Assembly: GCA_024639785.1 (NCBI GenBank)
Contig: JAHEGI010000001.1
Coordinates: forward strand, 1 to 64,000
DNA length: 64,000 bases
Origin: Cryomorphaceae bacterium
GTDB taxonomy: Bacteria; Bacteroidota; Bacteroidia; Flavobacteriales; Schleiferiaceae
Direction: 5' to 3'
Position numbers and translations under genes: made by a program. Shown piece after piece: positions 52,253 through 62,047 of this stretch. Below the pieces are notes generated by a model. That model saw only the letters and a program-made list of their open reading frames with translations. It was not told where the DNA came from and did no database searches. How positions within the stretch are numbered: the first letter of the stretch is position 1; every line of letters begins with the position of its first letter.

Positions 52253-53830
52253 ATGAAAAAAACGATAGATATCAATTTGGCTGGAATGTTATTCCACCTG
52301 GATGAAGAAGCCTACCAACGAATATTGGCTTATTTGGAGGCGCTGAAGAAGCAATTCAATTCCATCCAAGGCTGTGAAGAGATCATTGGCGATATAGAGG
52401 CACGCTTGGCGGAACTATTCCACGAAAGACTTCATGGTGGAAAGCAGGTCATTGGACTTGCAGAGGTAGAGGAAGCCATTCGGACCTTGGGACAGCCGGA
52501 GGACTTTGGAGATGGCGAGCCCCAACCACCAACCAATGAGGCTACACCCTCTGGGGAATTTACCGAAAAGCGTGTGCGCCGACTCTACCGCGATGTGGAA
52601 AATGGTTTTATGGGGGGCGTTTGTGGAGGCTTGGCCGCCTACTTCCGCGTGGACCCTGTCATCTTCCGGGTACTCTTCTTGATCCTGCTCGTGAGTGGTA
52701 TGGGTTTTATTGCCTACATCATCCTTTGGGCGGCTATTCCTGGAGCGCGCACCACAGCGGAAAAACTCGCTATGCGTGGCGAGGACATTACCCTGGACAA
52801 CATCAAAAAATCCGTAGAAGAGGAGGCGCAGCGTATGAAGGCGCGATTTCAAGCCGGGGCAGAGGAAATAACTCCAGCGGTTAAACGCGCGGCTTCCGGT
52901 GTTGGAGGGACCACGCGGAATCTCATTGAAGCCATCGGAGGCTTGGTGGCCATTGTTTTCCGCGTCATCGGCTTTTTTCTGCTCCTTGGCATTGCGGCTG
53001 CGGGGATTGCGCTCATCGTGGTGGCCACCAACGGCTTCAGCTTTGAGTCCGACTGGACCCAGGGCACGCCCCTTTTCGCGATGGCGATGACGGTGCTGCC
53101 GAGCAGCATGAACATGAGTGTTCTTTGGTTAGCGACGATTGCTGCGATATTGGGAATCATTGTCGAAATCACTGCGTTAGTCTTGCGCTACACCTTTAGA
53201 GTGGACATCCCACGTGCTTCCTGGCGATGGATTCACGGAACGGCTATTTTGAGCTCTTTGGTAGGGGTCATCATTTGGGTGGTCATGGGCATACAAATGG
53301 GTCTGGAATTTCGCGAAGAAGCCCGCCATATTGAAGCCATACCCCTAGCGGAGGGTCGGACTGAATGGGTCTTGACGGTTGCCTCCAACGAATTAGATAT
53401 CCCCAATAATCACCTTTCCTTGGGCGAGTTTATGGACGGGCTTGAGCTCTATTACGATGGCATCGCCCTCGATGTGAAGCAAAGTATGCGCCAGACTCCC
53501 AGCCTCGAATGTGTGGTGGAGTCCCATGGCGCCAACCGCCGCGAAGCGCGAATGAAGGCCGACCGGGTGCATTACGACGTGATTCTTCAAGGGGACAGCA
53601 TTGTGCTAGGCGACCTCATTTCCTTCCCGCTGGACGATCGCTTCCGAGGCCAAAATGCGCGGTTCACGCTCTATTTGCCGGTGGGCCATACCGTGTATTT
53701 GGATGAAAGCTGTTCAGACTATTTGGACCGGGTCGACAACATAGATAACATGTATGACCCTCAAATGGCAGGAAAATTGTGGATGATGACGGAAGAAGGT
53801 CTTTCCTTATACGCCGAATCTAGACTCTAA
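52253..53830 (+). CDS. PspC-domain envelope stress membrane protein
   Basis: A membrane protein of 525 residues. N-terminal about 90 residues resemble a small cytoplasmic domain (LEALKKQFNSIQGCEEIIGDIEARL); a PspC domain follows at about 103-165 (RRLYRDVENGFMGGVCGGLAAYFRVDPV with a helix after it), then several further helices (about 220-350), and a soluble C-terminal domain with beta-rich DUF2807-like pattern. Envelope stress sensing or adaptation is inferred. It is paired with PadR upstream and followed 3 bp later by a peptidase gene. Confidence 0.88.
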   Translation: MKKTIDINLAGMLFHLDEEAYQRILAYLEALKKQFNSIQGCEEIIGDIEARLAELFHERLHGGKQVIGLAEVEEAIRTLGQPEDFGDGEPQPPTNEATPSGEFTEKRVRRLYRDVENGFMGGVCGGLAAYFRVDPVIFRVLFLILLVSGMGFIAYIILWAAIPGARTTAEKLAMRGEDITLDNIKKSVEEEAQRMKARFQAGAEEITPAVKRAASGVGGTTRNLIEAIGGLVAIVFRVIGFFLLLGIAAAGIALIVVATNGFSFESDWTQGTPLFAMAMTVLPSSMNMSVLWLATIAAILGIIVEITALVLRYTFRVDIPRASWRWIHGTAILSSLVGVIIWVVMGIQMGLEFREEARHIEAIPLAEGRTEWVLTVASNELDIPNNHLSLGEFMDGLELYYDGIALDVKQSMRQTPSLECVVESHGANRREARMKADRVHYDVILQGDSIVLGDLISFPLDDRFRGQNARFTLYLPVGHTVYLDESCSDYLDRVDNIDNMYDPQMAGKLWMMTEEGLSLYAESRL

Positions 53831-53833
53831 ACC

Positions 53834-55753
53834 ATGCGCACCCTCCTTTGGACGGCTCTGACTTTCAGCAGTTTTACCGCCTGGGCCCAGGCCCCCTTTA
53901 TCACGTACCATGCGGATCTGATGCGTGTACTTGGCAGTGACCAAGTACAAGTCTCGGCGGAAGTGCACTGGGAGGCTTTGCCCGGGGACATAGAGGATGC
54001 GCCCATCGTTTGGCAGTTTCCCAAAACCATTCCAGGGACCTACGCCACCGAGGATTACGGCAAGTACATCAAGGGCTTGGAAGCTTACAAATCGGACGGG
54101 ACCCCGATTAAAGTGCGCAAAAAGGGGGAGAACAGCTTCAAGCTGAGTGCGCTACCGGACCGCATCACGTACCGTGTAAATGACACCTACGATGCGCGCG
54201 TTCGGAAGAACCACATTTTTGAGCCCGCGGGCACCAACATCGCCGAACGCGAGAACTTTCTGCTGAATAATGCCGGCTTTTTTGGCTACTTCCCCGGCTA
54301 CGAGCGGGAGCCCGTGGATGTGCAGCTGCATTATCCCGGAAACATGGTGGGCGTGAGTGCTCTTCCCAGCCAGGTGGAGCAAGGTCCTGCGATGTACTTG
54401 GGCGACAACCGCATTCAATCCTTTCAAGCTCGGGACTACCACCATTTGATGGACTGTCCCATTATGGTTACGGTGCCCGACACCACCAGTTTCCACGTGG
54501 CCAACTGCAAGGTGACCCTCAGCGTGTACAGCGAAAGCGGTCGCCCCTTGAGTGCTGCCATTTACGACGAGGTCAAGGTCTCCATGGAGGCCATTGCGAC
54601 CTTTTTAGGCGGGGAACTTCCTGTGGACAATTACGCCTTCCTCTTCTACATTAAGGATTACACAGAGTTTCAGAGCTTAATGGAAGGGGAAATCAAAATT
54701 GGCAAGGCCTTCAAACTCCTGCGCCAAATTATCGGCCAAGGTTTTGGCGCCTTGGAGCACGGCAACTCTTCCACGTATTTCTTGCCCGACTTTGGCAACG
54801 ATTTAGTGTTGGACCAAATCAAAGACGTCTGCATCCACGAATTCCTGCACATCCTCACCCCGCTAGGCTTGCATTCGGAGTGCATTGGCCACTTCAACTA
54901 TGCGGATCCTGTGATGTCTCAGCACCTCTGGCTCTATGAGGGCGTGACCGAATACTTCGCCGGACTCTCCCAGGTCCAGGGCGGCGTGATGACCCAAGAG
55001 GCTTACCTCAAATCGGTATTGGAGGGGAAAATTCGGTCGGCCAGCCGCTACCCAACTGAGAAAATGGCCTTCACCGAAATGAGCACCAACGTCCTGGAAA
55101 AACCCTGGAAAAAGCAGTATGGCCAGGTCTACCAACGTGGGGCGGTGATGGCGGCCCTTTTGGACCTGGAAATCATGCGTTTGACCGATGGCGAAAAGAC
55201 CTTGCTCGATGTGGTTCGTGCTTTGAATGCCCGCTATGGCGCCACGCAGTCATTTGACGAAGCCACCTTTTTTGAGGTCTTCGTGGCGGAGGTGCATCCC
55301 GACTTGATGGGCTTTTTTGACCGCTACGTTCGGGGCCGGGAAGCGCTGCCCTTGAAGCAAAACCTGGCCTATGCCGGTTTTGACTACGTGAACGGCGAGG
55401 CGCGTTCCATACCGCAGAGCCCGATCCAGCATGAAAACCTCAAACTCTCCTTCCTGCCTTTGGGCGCGGTGAAAACCGTGAAAAAGGTGAAGGGACCGCT
55501 TCCTTTCGTCGTGGAAAAAGGCGACTTCGTTCGCTTCGACGCGGAGCAATTGGGCGGCCTCGAAGGCCCGCTTCCGGAGGGGGAAAAGGTGGAAGTTCAG
55601 GTCGAACACCAAGGCGATTTGACCTCTACCTGGGTGCTCCCAGAACGCGCAGAGGTGAAGCTGTCCCACAAGATCTTTGCTTTGCCGGAACCTACGGAAA
55701 GCCAGCAAGCGCTCCGTTCCCGCTGGCTCGAAGGAAGCGCTGCGAATTTCTGA
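53834..55753 (+). CDS. M61 family metallopeptidase
   Basis: A secreted zinc peptidase of 639 residues (family M61, glycyl-aminopeptidase type) with a signal peptide ending AWAQA. The zinc motif is HEFLH (about residue 336-340) with the third ligand Glu in LYEGVTEYF. A PDZ-like region is expected near the C-terminus but was not clear. It lies 3 bp after the PspC gene, so it is likely in the PadR regulon. The substrate is unknown. Confidence 0.9.
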   Translation: MRTLLWTALTFSSFTAWAQAPFITYHADLMRVLGSDQVQVSAEVHWEALPGDIEDAPIVWQFPKTIPGTYATEDYGKYIKGLEAYKSDGTPIKVRKKGENSFKLSALPDRITYRVNDTYDARVRKNHIFEPAGTNIAERENFLLNNAGFFGYFPGYEREPVDVQLHYPGNMVGVSALPSQVEQGPAMYLGDNRIQSFQARDYHHLMDCPIMVTVPDTTSFHVANCKVTLSVYSESGRPLSAAIYDEVKVSMEAIATFLGGELPVDNYAFLFYIKDYTEFQSLMEGEIKIGKAFKLLRQIIGQGFGALEHGNSSTYFLPDFGNDLVLDQIKDVCIHEFLHILTPLGLHSECIGHFNYADPVMSQHLWLYEGVTEYFAGLSQVQGGVMTQEAYLKSVLEGKIRSASRYPTEKMAFTEMSTNVLEKPWKKQYGQVYQRGAVMAALLDLEIMRLTDGEKTLLDVVRALNARYGATQSFDEATFFEVFVAEVHPDLMGFFDRYVRGREALPLKQNLAYAGFDYVNGEARSIPQSPIQHENLKLSFLPLGAVKTVKKVKGPLPFVVEKGDFVRFDAEQLGGLEGPLPEGEKVEVQVEHQGDLTSTWVLPERAEVKLSHKIFALPEPTESQQALRSRWLEGSAANF

Positions 55754-55774
55754 GCAACACCCGCTTCTCCTTCC

Positions 55775-55782
55775 TACCTTTA
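55775..55782 (+). promoter_or_regulatory. Promoter of trpS, -7 box 4 nt from ATG
   Basis: TACCTTTA is one base from consensus, with a TTCTG 21 bp upstream as -33 element. Four bases (CGGC) separate it from ATG. Confidence 0.6.
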
Positions 55783-55786
55783 CGGC

Positions 55787-56758
55787 ATGGCACGCATTCT
55801 CACCGGCATTCAGAGTTCAGGGCGACAGCATTTAGGCAATGTACTCGGCGCGATAAAGCCCGCCATTGCCCTGGCAAACGACCCACGTAATGACGCATTT
55901 TTATTTATTGCGGATTTGCACTCCTTAACATCCGTGAAGGACCCCGTTGCGCGTAAAGAGAATCTTCTCGCTACCGCGGCTGCCTGGTTAGCCTGTGGCC
56001 TGGACCCCAATAAAGTGGTCTTCTACGCGCAGAGCCACCTGCCCGAATGCACCGAGCTCACCTGGTATCTGAATTGCTTCACGCCGTTTCCGATGCTGGC
56101 CAATGCGCATAGCTTCAAGGATAAATCGGACCGCCTTTCGGATGTAAATGCCGGGCTATTCGATTATCCGGTCTTGATGGCCTCCGACATCCTCCTTTAC
56201 GACGCCAATTTGGTTCCCGTAGGGAAGGATCAACGTCAGCACTTGGAGATGACTCGGGATATAGCGGAAACGTTTAATCGCCAAACCAGCACCGAGTCGT
56301 TTGTCATCCCAGAGGCACGCATCGACGAGGCAGTTATGACCATTCCGGGTACGGACGGACAAAAAATGTCCAAATCCTATGGCAATGTGATTGATATCTT
56401 CTTGCCTGAAAAGGCCCTCAAAAAGCAGATTATGTCCATTGTGACGGACTCGACCCCCCTAGAGGAAGCCAAAGACCCTAGTTCCTGCAATGTCGTCCAA
56501 CTCTATCGCCTCGTGGCGAACCCAGCTCAAGTGGCTGAAATGGAGTCGAATTATCGAGCTGGTGGCTATGGCTACGGCCATGCCAAAACGGCGCTTTTGA
56601 ACGTTTTGCTCGAGGTCTTTGCGGAGGAACGCGCCCGCTTTGATGCGTACATGGAGAATCCACAAGCGGTATACGATGCACTTGAAGTAGGCGCCGCAAA
56701 AGCCCGCCCCGTGGCACAAGCTACGATTTCACGCGTACGAGCGGCCCTAGGATTCTAA
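55787..56758 (+). CDS. trpS: TrpS, tryptophanyl-tRNA synthetase
   Basis: A class I synthetase of 323 residues that charges tRNA-Trp. The HIGH-type motif appears as GRQHLGNVLG (about 12-21), and KMSKS is intact as GQKMSKSYGN (about 194-203). Length and order are normal for the family. It converges with dxs across a 22-bp gap with no clear terminator. Confidence 0.95.
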   Translation: MARILTGIQSSGRQHLGNVLGAIKPAIALANDPRNDAFLFIADLHSLTSVKDPVARKENLLATAAAWLACGLDPNKVVFYAQSHLPECTELTWYLNCFTPFPMLANAHSFKDKSDRLSDVNAGLFDYPVLMASDILLYDANLVPVGKDQRQHLEMTRDIAETFNRQTSTESFVIPEARIDEAVMTIPGTDGQKMSKSYGNVIDIFLPEKALKKQIMSIVTDSTPLEEAKDPSSCNVVQLYRLVANPAQVAEMESNYRAGGYGYGHAKTALLNVLLEVFAEERARFDAYMENPQAVYDALEVGAAKARPVAQATISRVRAALGF

Positions 56759-56780
56759 ACCTACCGCCTTCAAACAAAGA

Positions 56781-58391
56781 TTATTTTGGATTTCGACGGA
56801 AACGCGTCGCTAAATCCTCACTCCGACCGTGCCCAATGAACTGGTCGGGGTAGCTCCTGCGTAGGCATTGCACTCCGGGAATGGCATTTTCGGCCAGCCA
56901 GGTGCTCAGAGCGGCGCCCACCCCGCCGAGCGCTTGACCGTCCTCCCAGACCATCCAGCGGTAGTGATTTTTAGCAAAGTAGGCGAGCATATCAGGGTTG
57001 ATGGGCTTGGCCATGCGCAGGTCCACGACACTTTCCGTAGGCCTGGCTTCTATTAAGGCATTCGCCACCACAGGCCCGAGGCAAAAATGAACCGTGCCTG
57101 TACCCCATTGGAGAATGTCCATACGGCCGCGGCGTTCAATCGCTTCGGGCAGGTCCGGTTCGGTGCCTTTGGGGTAGCGAATGATGGCAGGCCCTCCATA
57201 GGCGAGTGCTTCCGTCAAGGCCTCTTTAAGCGCAGCCCCATTACGCGGGGCCCAAATAGCGGTGTTTGGGACAGACCGAAACAAGGCCAAATCAAATACC
57301 CCATGATGAGTGCTCCCGTCTTCCCCAACCAATCCTGCGCGGTCCAAGCATAGGATAACAGGCAAGTTTTGCAAGGCCACATCGTGAATCCATTGATCCA
57401 CTGCACGCTGAGAAAAGGTGCTGTAGAAGTTCACCACCGGTCGCATACCTGCCGCGGCCATGCCGGCGGCTTGGGTAAGCACGTGCCCTTCGGCGATGCC
57501 CCCATCAAAAAATCGCTCAGGGAATTCCTCTCGAAAAAGGTCTAGACTGCAACCCGGAGCCATGGCTGCGGTCAATGCCACGATGCGCTGGTCCTCTTTG
57601 GCCAGAGAAATCAAGGAATGAGCAAATTGATATTGGAAATGGCTACGCCCAATGGGTGACTCCTTCAGACCTAAGGCCTCGAGGCTAGGTCGCTTGGTTC
57701 GGACGTGCAGGACGCGCGGACCCCGGTGTTCGAGTGCATGTCGTAAGGCCGAATGAAGCTCCGGCACATCATGCCCATCGACGGGGCCACCCATCCAGGA
57801 CCATCCCAGGGTGTGGGCCATGGTTTCATACCGGCCATTTCGATGCAAGGCGCCTACGTTCTCTTCAATCGCTTGGCCATTGTCATTGAGAATGAGCAAA
57901 ACATCATCGCCGTGGCTCCCAGCATCATTCATCGCCTCGAAAACCATCCCTCCGGTAAAAGCCCCATCGCCAACCACGGCAACGCGTTTGCGTTGAATTC
58001 CTTGAATGGCATCAGCGCGCGCAAAGCCGAGTAGTGCCGAAAGTGCCGTACTGGAATGGCCGACCCCGAAGGCGTCAAAGGGCGATTCGTCCCGCTTCGG
58101 GAATCCACTCGGACCGTCCGCCTGACGATTTTTATGAAACACTTCGCCCCGATCCGTCAACACTTTGTGGGCATAAGCCTGGTGTCCGACATCCCAAATC
58201 AGGAGATCTTCAGGGGTGTTGAGCATGGCGTGCAGGACGACCGTCAATTCCGCTACCCCCAGACTCGAAGCGAGATGCCCGGCCTTATCCTGTGTCGCTG
58301 TGACGATGAAAGAACGGAGCGTCTCTGCCACGGTGGCTAAGGCTTCCGGGCGCATGGTTCGCAGTTCCTCTAATCGGGGCAACGTAGGCAT
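56781..58391 (-). CDS. dxs: Compact 1-deoxyxylulose-5-phosphate synthase
   Basis: A thiamine-diphosphate enzyme of 536 residues, clearly of the DXS type, which begins the non-mevalonate isoprenoid pathway. The motifs are IWDVGHQAYAHK (about 65-76), GVGHSST (about 109-115), the TPP motif GDGAFTGGM...NDN (141-171), Glu301 in GIAEGH, and YSTFSQRAVDQ. It is some 80-100 residues shorter than usual: the region after PVDGHD lacks the KGKGY motif and the linker to the second domain, so Glu301 corresponds to about 370 in E. coli. A paralogue or a divergent activity is possible. The -7 box ends 4 nt before the ATG. Confidence 0.85.
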   Translation of the reverse strand: MPTLPRLEELRTMRPEALATVAETLRSFIVTATQDKAGHLASSLGVAELTVVLHAMLNTPEDLLIWDVGHQAYAHKVLTDRGEVFHKNRQADGPSGFPKRDESPFDAFGVGHSSTALSALLGFARADAIQGIQRKRVAVVGDGAFTGGMVFEAMNDAGSHGDDVLLILNDNGQAIEENVGALHRNGRYETMAHTLGWSWMGGPVDGHDVPELHSALRHALEHRGPRVLHVRTKRPSLEALGLKESPIGRSHFQYQFAHSLISLAKEDQRIVALTAAMAPGCSLDLFREEFPERFFDGGIAEGHVLTQAAGMAAAGMRPVVNFYSTFSQRAVDQWIHDVALQNLPVILCLDRAGLVGEDGSTHHGVFDLALFRSVPNTAIWAPRNGAALKEALTEALAYGGPAIIRYPKGTEPDLPEAIERRGRMDILQWGTGTVHFCLGPVVANALIEARPTESVVDLRMAKPINPDMLAYFAKNHYRWMVWEDGQALGGVGAALSTWLAENAIPGVQCLRRSYPDQFIGHGRSEDLATRFRRNPK

Positions 58392-58395
58392 GGGC

Positions 58396-58403
58396 CAAAA
58401 GTA
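58396..58403 (-). promoter_or_regulatory. -7 box of dxs, 4 nt from ATG
   Basis: The minus strand reads TACTTTTG, a perfect match, with four bases (GCCC) before the ATG. It predicts a leaderless mRNA. Confidence 0.65.
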
Positions 58404-58442
58404 CGCCGACCCGCTTCAAGAGAAGCTGCCCGCTCGGAACTA

Positions 58443-58471
58443 AAAACGCCGCCCGGGAAGGGCGGCGTTTT
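58443..58471 (-). terminator. Terminator of the RND efflux operon
   Basis: A perfect 12-bp stem (58443-58454 with 58460-58471), 5-nt loop, ending in TTTTT on the minus strand. It follows the efflux operon and precedes the dxs promoter. Between it and the efflux stop codon (58472-58540) only a small hairpin (CGGCG TAT CGCCG) is seen. Confidence 0.88.
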
Positions 58472-58540
58472 GACGGCGTATCGCCGGGAGGTACAGGAAG
58501 AATTTAGGGTTGAATGTCAGGATAATTACCCGTTAACCCA

Positions 58541-61500
58541 TTAGCCCTTATAACCCCCAAGCTTTTCCCAATAGCGACGTGAGCGCACCACCTCGGTGAG
58601 GTAGAGCATCACAGGCATGATCACGAGGGTCAAGAAGGTGGCGAAAGTCAGGCCAAAGATGACGGTCCAACTGATAGGCCCCCAGAAAGCCACATTGTCT
58701 CCACCGAAGTAAATCTGCGGGTCATTCTGAGAAATCAAGGTGAAGAAATCAATATTCATCCCTGTAGCTAAGGGAATCAAGCCCAAAACAGTTGTAATCG
58801 CGGTCAACAAAACGGGACGCAAACGGGTGCGACCAGCTTCAGCCAAGGTTTCCGCCAATTCGGTTACCGGTAAGCGGGCGTCTGAATCCAACCCAAGTTC
58901 GGCTTTGCGTCGCTCGATCAACTGACTCGCATAGTCGGCCAATACAATCGCGTTATTCACGACGACGCCGGCAAGCGAAATGATACCAATCATTGTCATG
59001 ACAATGATGAAGTCCATTCGGAAGAACGTCAAACCAAGCAGTACCCCGATCAAAGACAAGACCACCGTAGTCAAGATCAAGAAGGGAATTCGTGCAGAGT
59101 TGAACTGGCCAACAATAATCAAGAAGATCATGAAAACCGCACCGAGGAGCGCCTTGGATAAGAACCCAAATTCTTTGGCCTGCTCTTCCTGTTGTCCAGT
59201 GAAGGACAAGGTCATGCCGCGTGGAACCTCATAATTCGCAAGAAGTTCCTTGATCTGTCCGACAATTTGCGTGGGGTTAGCCCCTTCGTTTACCCCTGAA
59301 TAAAGGGTAATCACGCGATCCAATTCTTTCCGCTTCACGGCAGAGAAAGTGGAGGATTTGCTCGCTGAAGCCACCGCAGAAATAGGCACCTGCTTGATGC
59401 GGCCCGAACCTTGATCACGGAAGGTGATTTTTTGGTTCATGAGGCTTTCTAAATTGTAGCGGTAAGCATCATCAAATCGAAGGTTGATGGGGTATTCATC
59501 CTCATCATCCTTGAATCGGCTAATTTCTTTTCCAAAGAGGGCGGTGCGCAATGCATCGCCAATTTGGCCCGTAGAAACGCCGAGCGAACGAGCTTTCGCA
59601 CGGTCAACCGTAATTGGTAACTCTGGCTTTCCGCTTTCGACGTCGAGTTTGAGTTCATCATAGCCTTGAATAGGGGAGCTTTCGATCTCGGCTTTAATTT
59701 CTTGCGCAAAGGCGAGGACCTCTTCGTAGTTGCTACCGGACATTTCAATGTTGATCGGGGCGCCTTGGGGAGGACCATTTTGGTCTTTTTCTACGGCGAT
59801 GACGGCTCCAGGAACATCCGAAATATTGTCACGCAAAAGATTTAAGACCGCGGAGCTGCTCACCGGTTGGCCATCTTGATCCAAACGGTATTTCGTTTCG
59901 CGGAAGGCGACGACGATTTTGGCTTTGTGCGGCGTGGGGACATTGGAAGGCCCTTGGCGCGGATCGCTTGTGCCCTTACCTACTTGAGCAATGATGGATT
60001 CCACCATGTAATTGTAGGGCTGCCCATCCACCTCATAGGTAAAGCGTTCAATGAGTTGGTTGATCTCCTTTTCCAAGTCTAACGTAACGACGTTGGTCTC
60101 TTCGATATCGGTTCCAACGGGTAGCTCGATGTATATATTCGCAAGGTTGGGTTCGTTATTGGGAAAGAAAAGGACCTTTGGAGGGAAAGCGGCCAATAAG
60201 AAGATGGAGAAGAACAGCAAGCCCACAGTGCCTAAGAAGAACTTCCGGGCATTTTTGCCGCGCAAGGAAAACTCCACCAATTGGCTGTATTTGTTTTCAA
60301 GTTTAGGAAGCAAATTCCCTTGGAAATATCGGGTTCCTGGTTCAAAAACATAGAGATAGGCCAAAATCAACGCGCCAGCATAGCCCAAGAGATTGAGTAA
60401 AGTGGCAATAAAGAGGGCCTGGCTTGAAGGTTCGGCCACCGCGAGTAGGATGGCCGTATGGGTGCCGAGTCCAATAATGGCCAACGCAAGGCCAATACGT
60501 GTCCAGCGTGGGCGATTGACTTGGTCTTCCTCCACTTTCATGTACCGTGCTGCGAGCGCGGGGTTAATAACCAAGGCCACGAACAAGGAAGAAGAAAGCA
60601 CGACAATCAACGTGTAAGGCAAGTACTTCATGAATTCGCCAATGAGTCCAGGCCAAAGGGCCAAAGGAACAAAGGCGGCCAAGGTCGTTGCCGTAGACGA
60701 AATGATGGGCATAGCAACTTCTGCCGCACCGAGCTTAGCTGCTTGCACGGCGGAATATCCGGAGCTCATGAATCGATAGACGTTTTCGACAATGACAATC
60801 CCATTATCTACGAGCATTCCCAGCGCCAAGACCAGCGCGAAGAGGACCATGAAGTTCAATGTAACCCCCATAGAATTGAGGATAAAGAAACTCAAGAGCA
60901 TGCTTAGCGGAATGGCAATACCAACGAAAAGGGCGTTGCGCAAACCCAAAAAGAAGGTCAAAACCAAGACCACGAGAATAACGCCAAAAATGATGGAGTT
61001 TTCCAGTTCATTTACTTGGTTCTTTGTTCGGGTAGATTGATCGTTGGTGATGGAAATCAAGAGGTTACTTGGGAAGTAATCCGCTTTGGCAGCGGTGACT
61101 AAAGTGTTGATGTCCGCCGAGGCTTGAATTAAGTTCTCCCCAGAACGCTTTTTGATGTCCAACGTGACCACCGGGTCACTGTATTGACGCGCATAGGATT
61201 CGCGATCCACTTCATCAAAAGCCACGGTGGCGACATCGCGCAAGTACACGATATCCTCTTTTTCCTGCTTGACAATGATGTTCTCGATATCGCTCAAACT
61301 TTCGAACTCCCCGATGACGCGAACATTTCGGCGGTAGCCATCAACCAGCAAGTCGCCGCCAGAAATCGACATGTTTTCGTTCTGAATTGCCCCAGAAATA
61401 TCGCGGAAAGAGATATTCATGGACTCGATTTTCTGCACATCAACCATGATGCGTACCTCCTTGTCATCGATGCCTCGAATATCTACGGAGGTGATTGCAG

Positions 61501-62044
61501 CGAGATCTTCAATGGCTTCCTTCAGGTATTCGGCATAATTCTTCAACTGCTCACTGGTATATTCTCCAGACAAGTTGATGTTCATTATGGGAACGAGTTC
61601 ACCAATGTTTAGGTCAAAAATATTGGGATCTGCGGGCAAATCGTTAGGGAAGTCAGGGCTGGAGCGCGCGGCATCCACTTTGTCCTTTACTTTCCGAAGC
61701 GCCTCAGACACTTCCACATCAAAATTGAACTTGACTTCAATCGAAGAATAGCCTTGGATCGAAGTAGAAGAGATTTTGTCTACCCCTGAAATGCTATTGA
61801 TTTGCTTTTCGAGAGGACGCGTGACGAGTCGCTCAATATCTACGGGTGAATTTCCAGGATACACGGTACCCACATAGATGGTGGGCTGGGCAATTTCTGG
61901 AAAGCTTTCAGCAGGCATTGCGCGATATGCCATTAAGCCCGCGATGAGAATGATGATGGTCAATACACCTACTGTCACGCGGTTGTTTACCGCCCAATCC
62001 GTAATGCCGAATCGGCGCATCATCGAAGTATTTTGATCTGACAT
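58541..62044 (-). CDS. RND efflux permease, AcrB family
   Basis: The inner-membrane proton-driven pump of a tripartite efflux system, 1167 residues, with the usual two six-helix halves and two large periplasmic loops. The TM4 region reads LGMLVDNGIVIVENVYR, where the second Asp of the classical LLVDDAI pattern is Asn. An extra pair of hydrophobic helices, about residues 515-570, lies in the middle and explains the length above 1050. It starts 3 bp after the adaptor gene. Drugs or endogenous compounds could be substrates. Confidence 0.92.
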   Translation of the reverse strand: MSDQNTSMMRRFGITDWAVNNRVTVGVLTIIILIAGLMAYRAMPAESFPEIAQPTIYVGTVYPGNSPVDIERLVTRPLEKQINSISGVDKISSTSIQGYSSIEVKFNFDVEVSEALRKVKDKVDAARSSPDFPNDLPADPNIFDLNIGELVPIMNINLSGEYTSEQLKNYAEYLKEAIEDLAAITSVDIRGIDDKEVRIMVDVQKIESMNISFRDISGAIQNENMSISGGDLLVDGYRRNVRVIGEFESLSDIENIIVKQEKEDIVYLRDVATVAFDEVDRESYARQYSDPVVTLDIKKRSGENLIQASADINTLVTAAKADYFPSNLLISITNDQSTRTKNQVNELENSIIFGVILVVLVLTFFLGLRNALFVGIAIPLSMLLSFFILNSMGVTLNFMVLFALVLALGMLVDNGIVIVENVYRFMSSGYSAVQAAKLGAAEVAMPIISSTATTLAAFVPLALWPGLIGEFMKYLPYTLIVVLSSSLFVALVINPALAARYMKVEEDQVNRPRWTRIGLALAIIGLGTHTAILLAVAEPSSQALFIATLLNLLGYAGALILAYLYVFEPGTRYFQGNLLPKLENKYSQLVEFSLRGKNARKFFLGTVGLLFFSIFLLAAFPPKVLFFPNNEPNLANIYIELPVGTDIEETNVVTLDLEKEINQLIERFTYEVDGQPYNYMVESIIAQVGKGTSDPRQGPSNVPTPHKAKIVVAFRETKYRLDQDGQPVSSSAVLNLLRDNISDVPGAVIAVEKDQNGPPQGAPINIEMSGSNYEEVLAFAQEIKAEIESSPIQGYDELKLDVESGKPELPITVDRAKARSLGVSTGQIGDALRTALFGKEISRFKDDEDEYPINLRFDDAYRYNLESLMNQKITFRDQGSGRIKQVPISAVASASKSSTFSAVKRKELDRVITLYSGVNEGANPTQIVGQIKELLANYEVPRGMTLSFTGQQEEQAKEFGFLSKALLGAVFMIFLIIVGQFNSARIPFLILTTVVLSLIGVLLGLTFFRMDFIIVMTMIGIISLAGVVVNNAIVLADYASQLIERRKAELGLDSDARLPVTELAETLAEAGRTRLRPVLLTAITTVLGLIPLATGMNIDFFTLISQNDPQIYFGGDNVAFWGPISWTVIFGLTFATFLTLVIMPVMLYLTEVVRSRRYWEKLGGYKG

Positions 62045-62047
62045 GGC

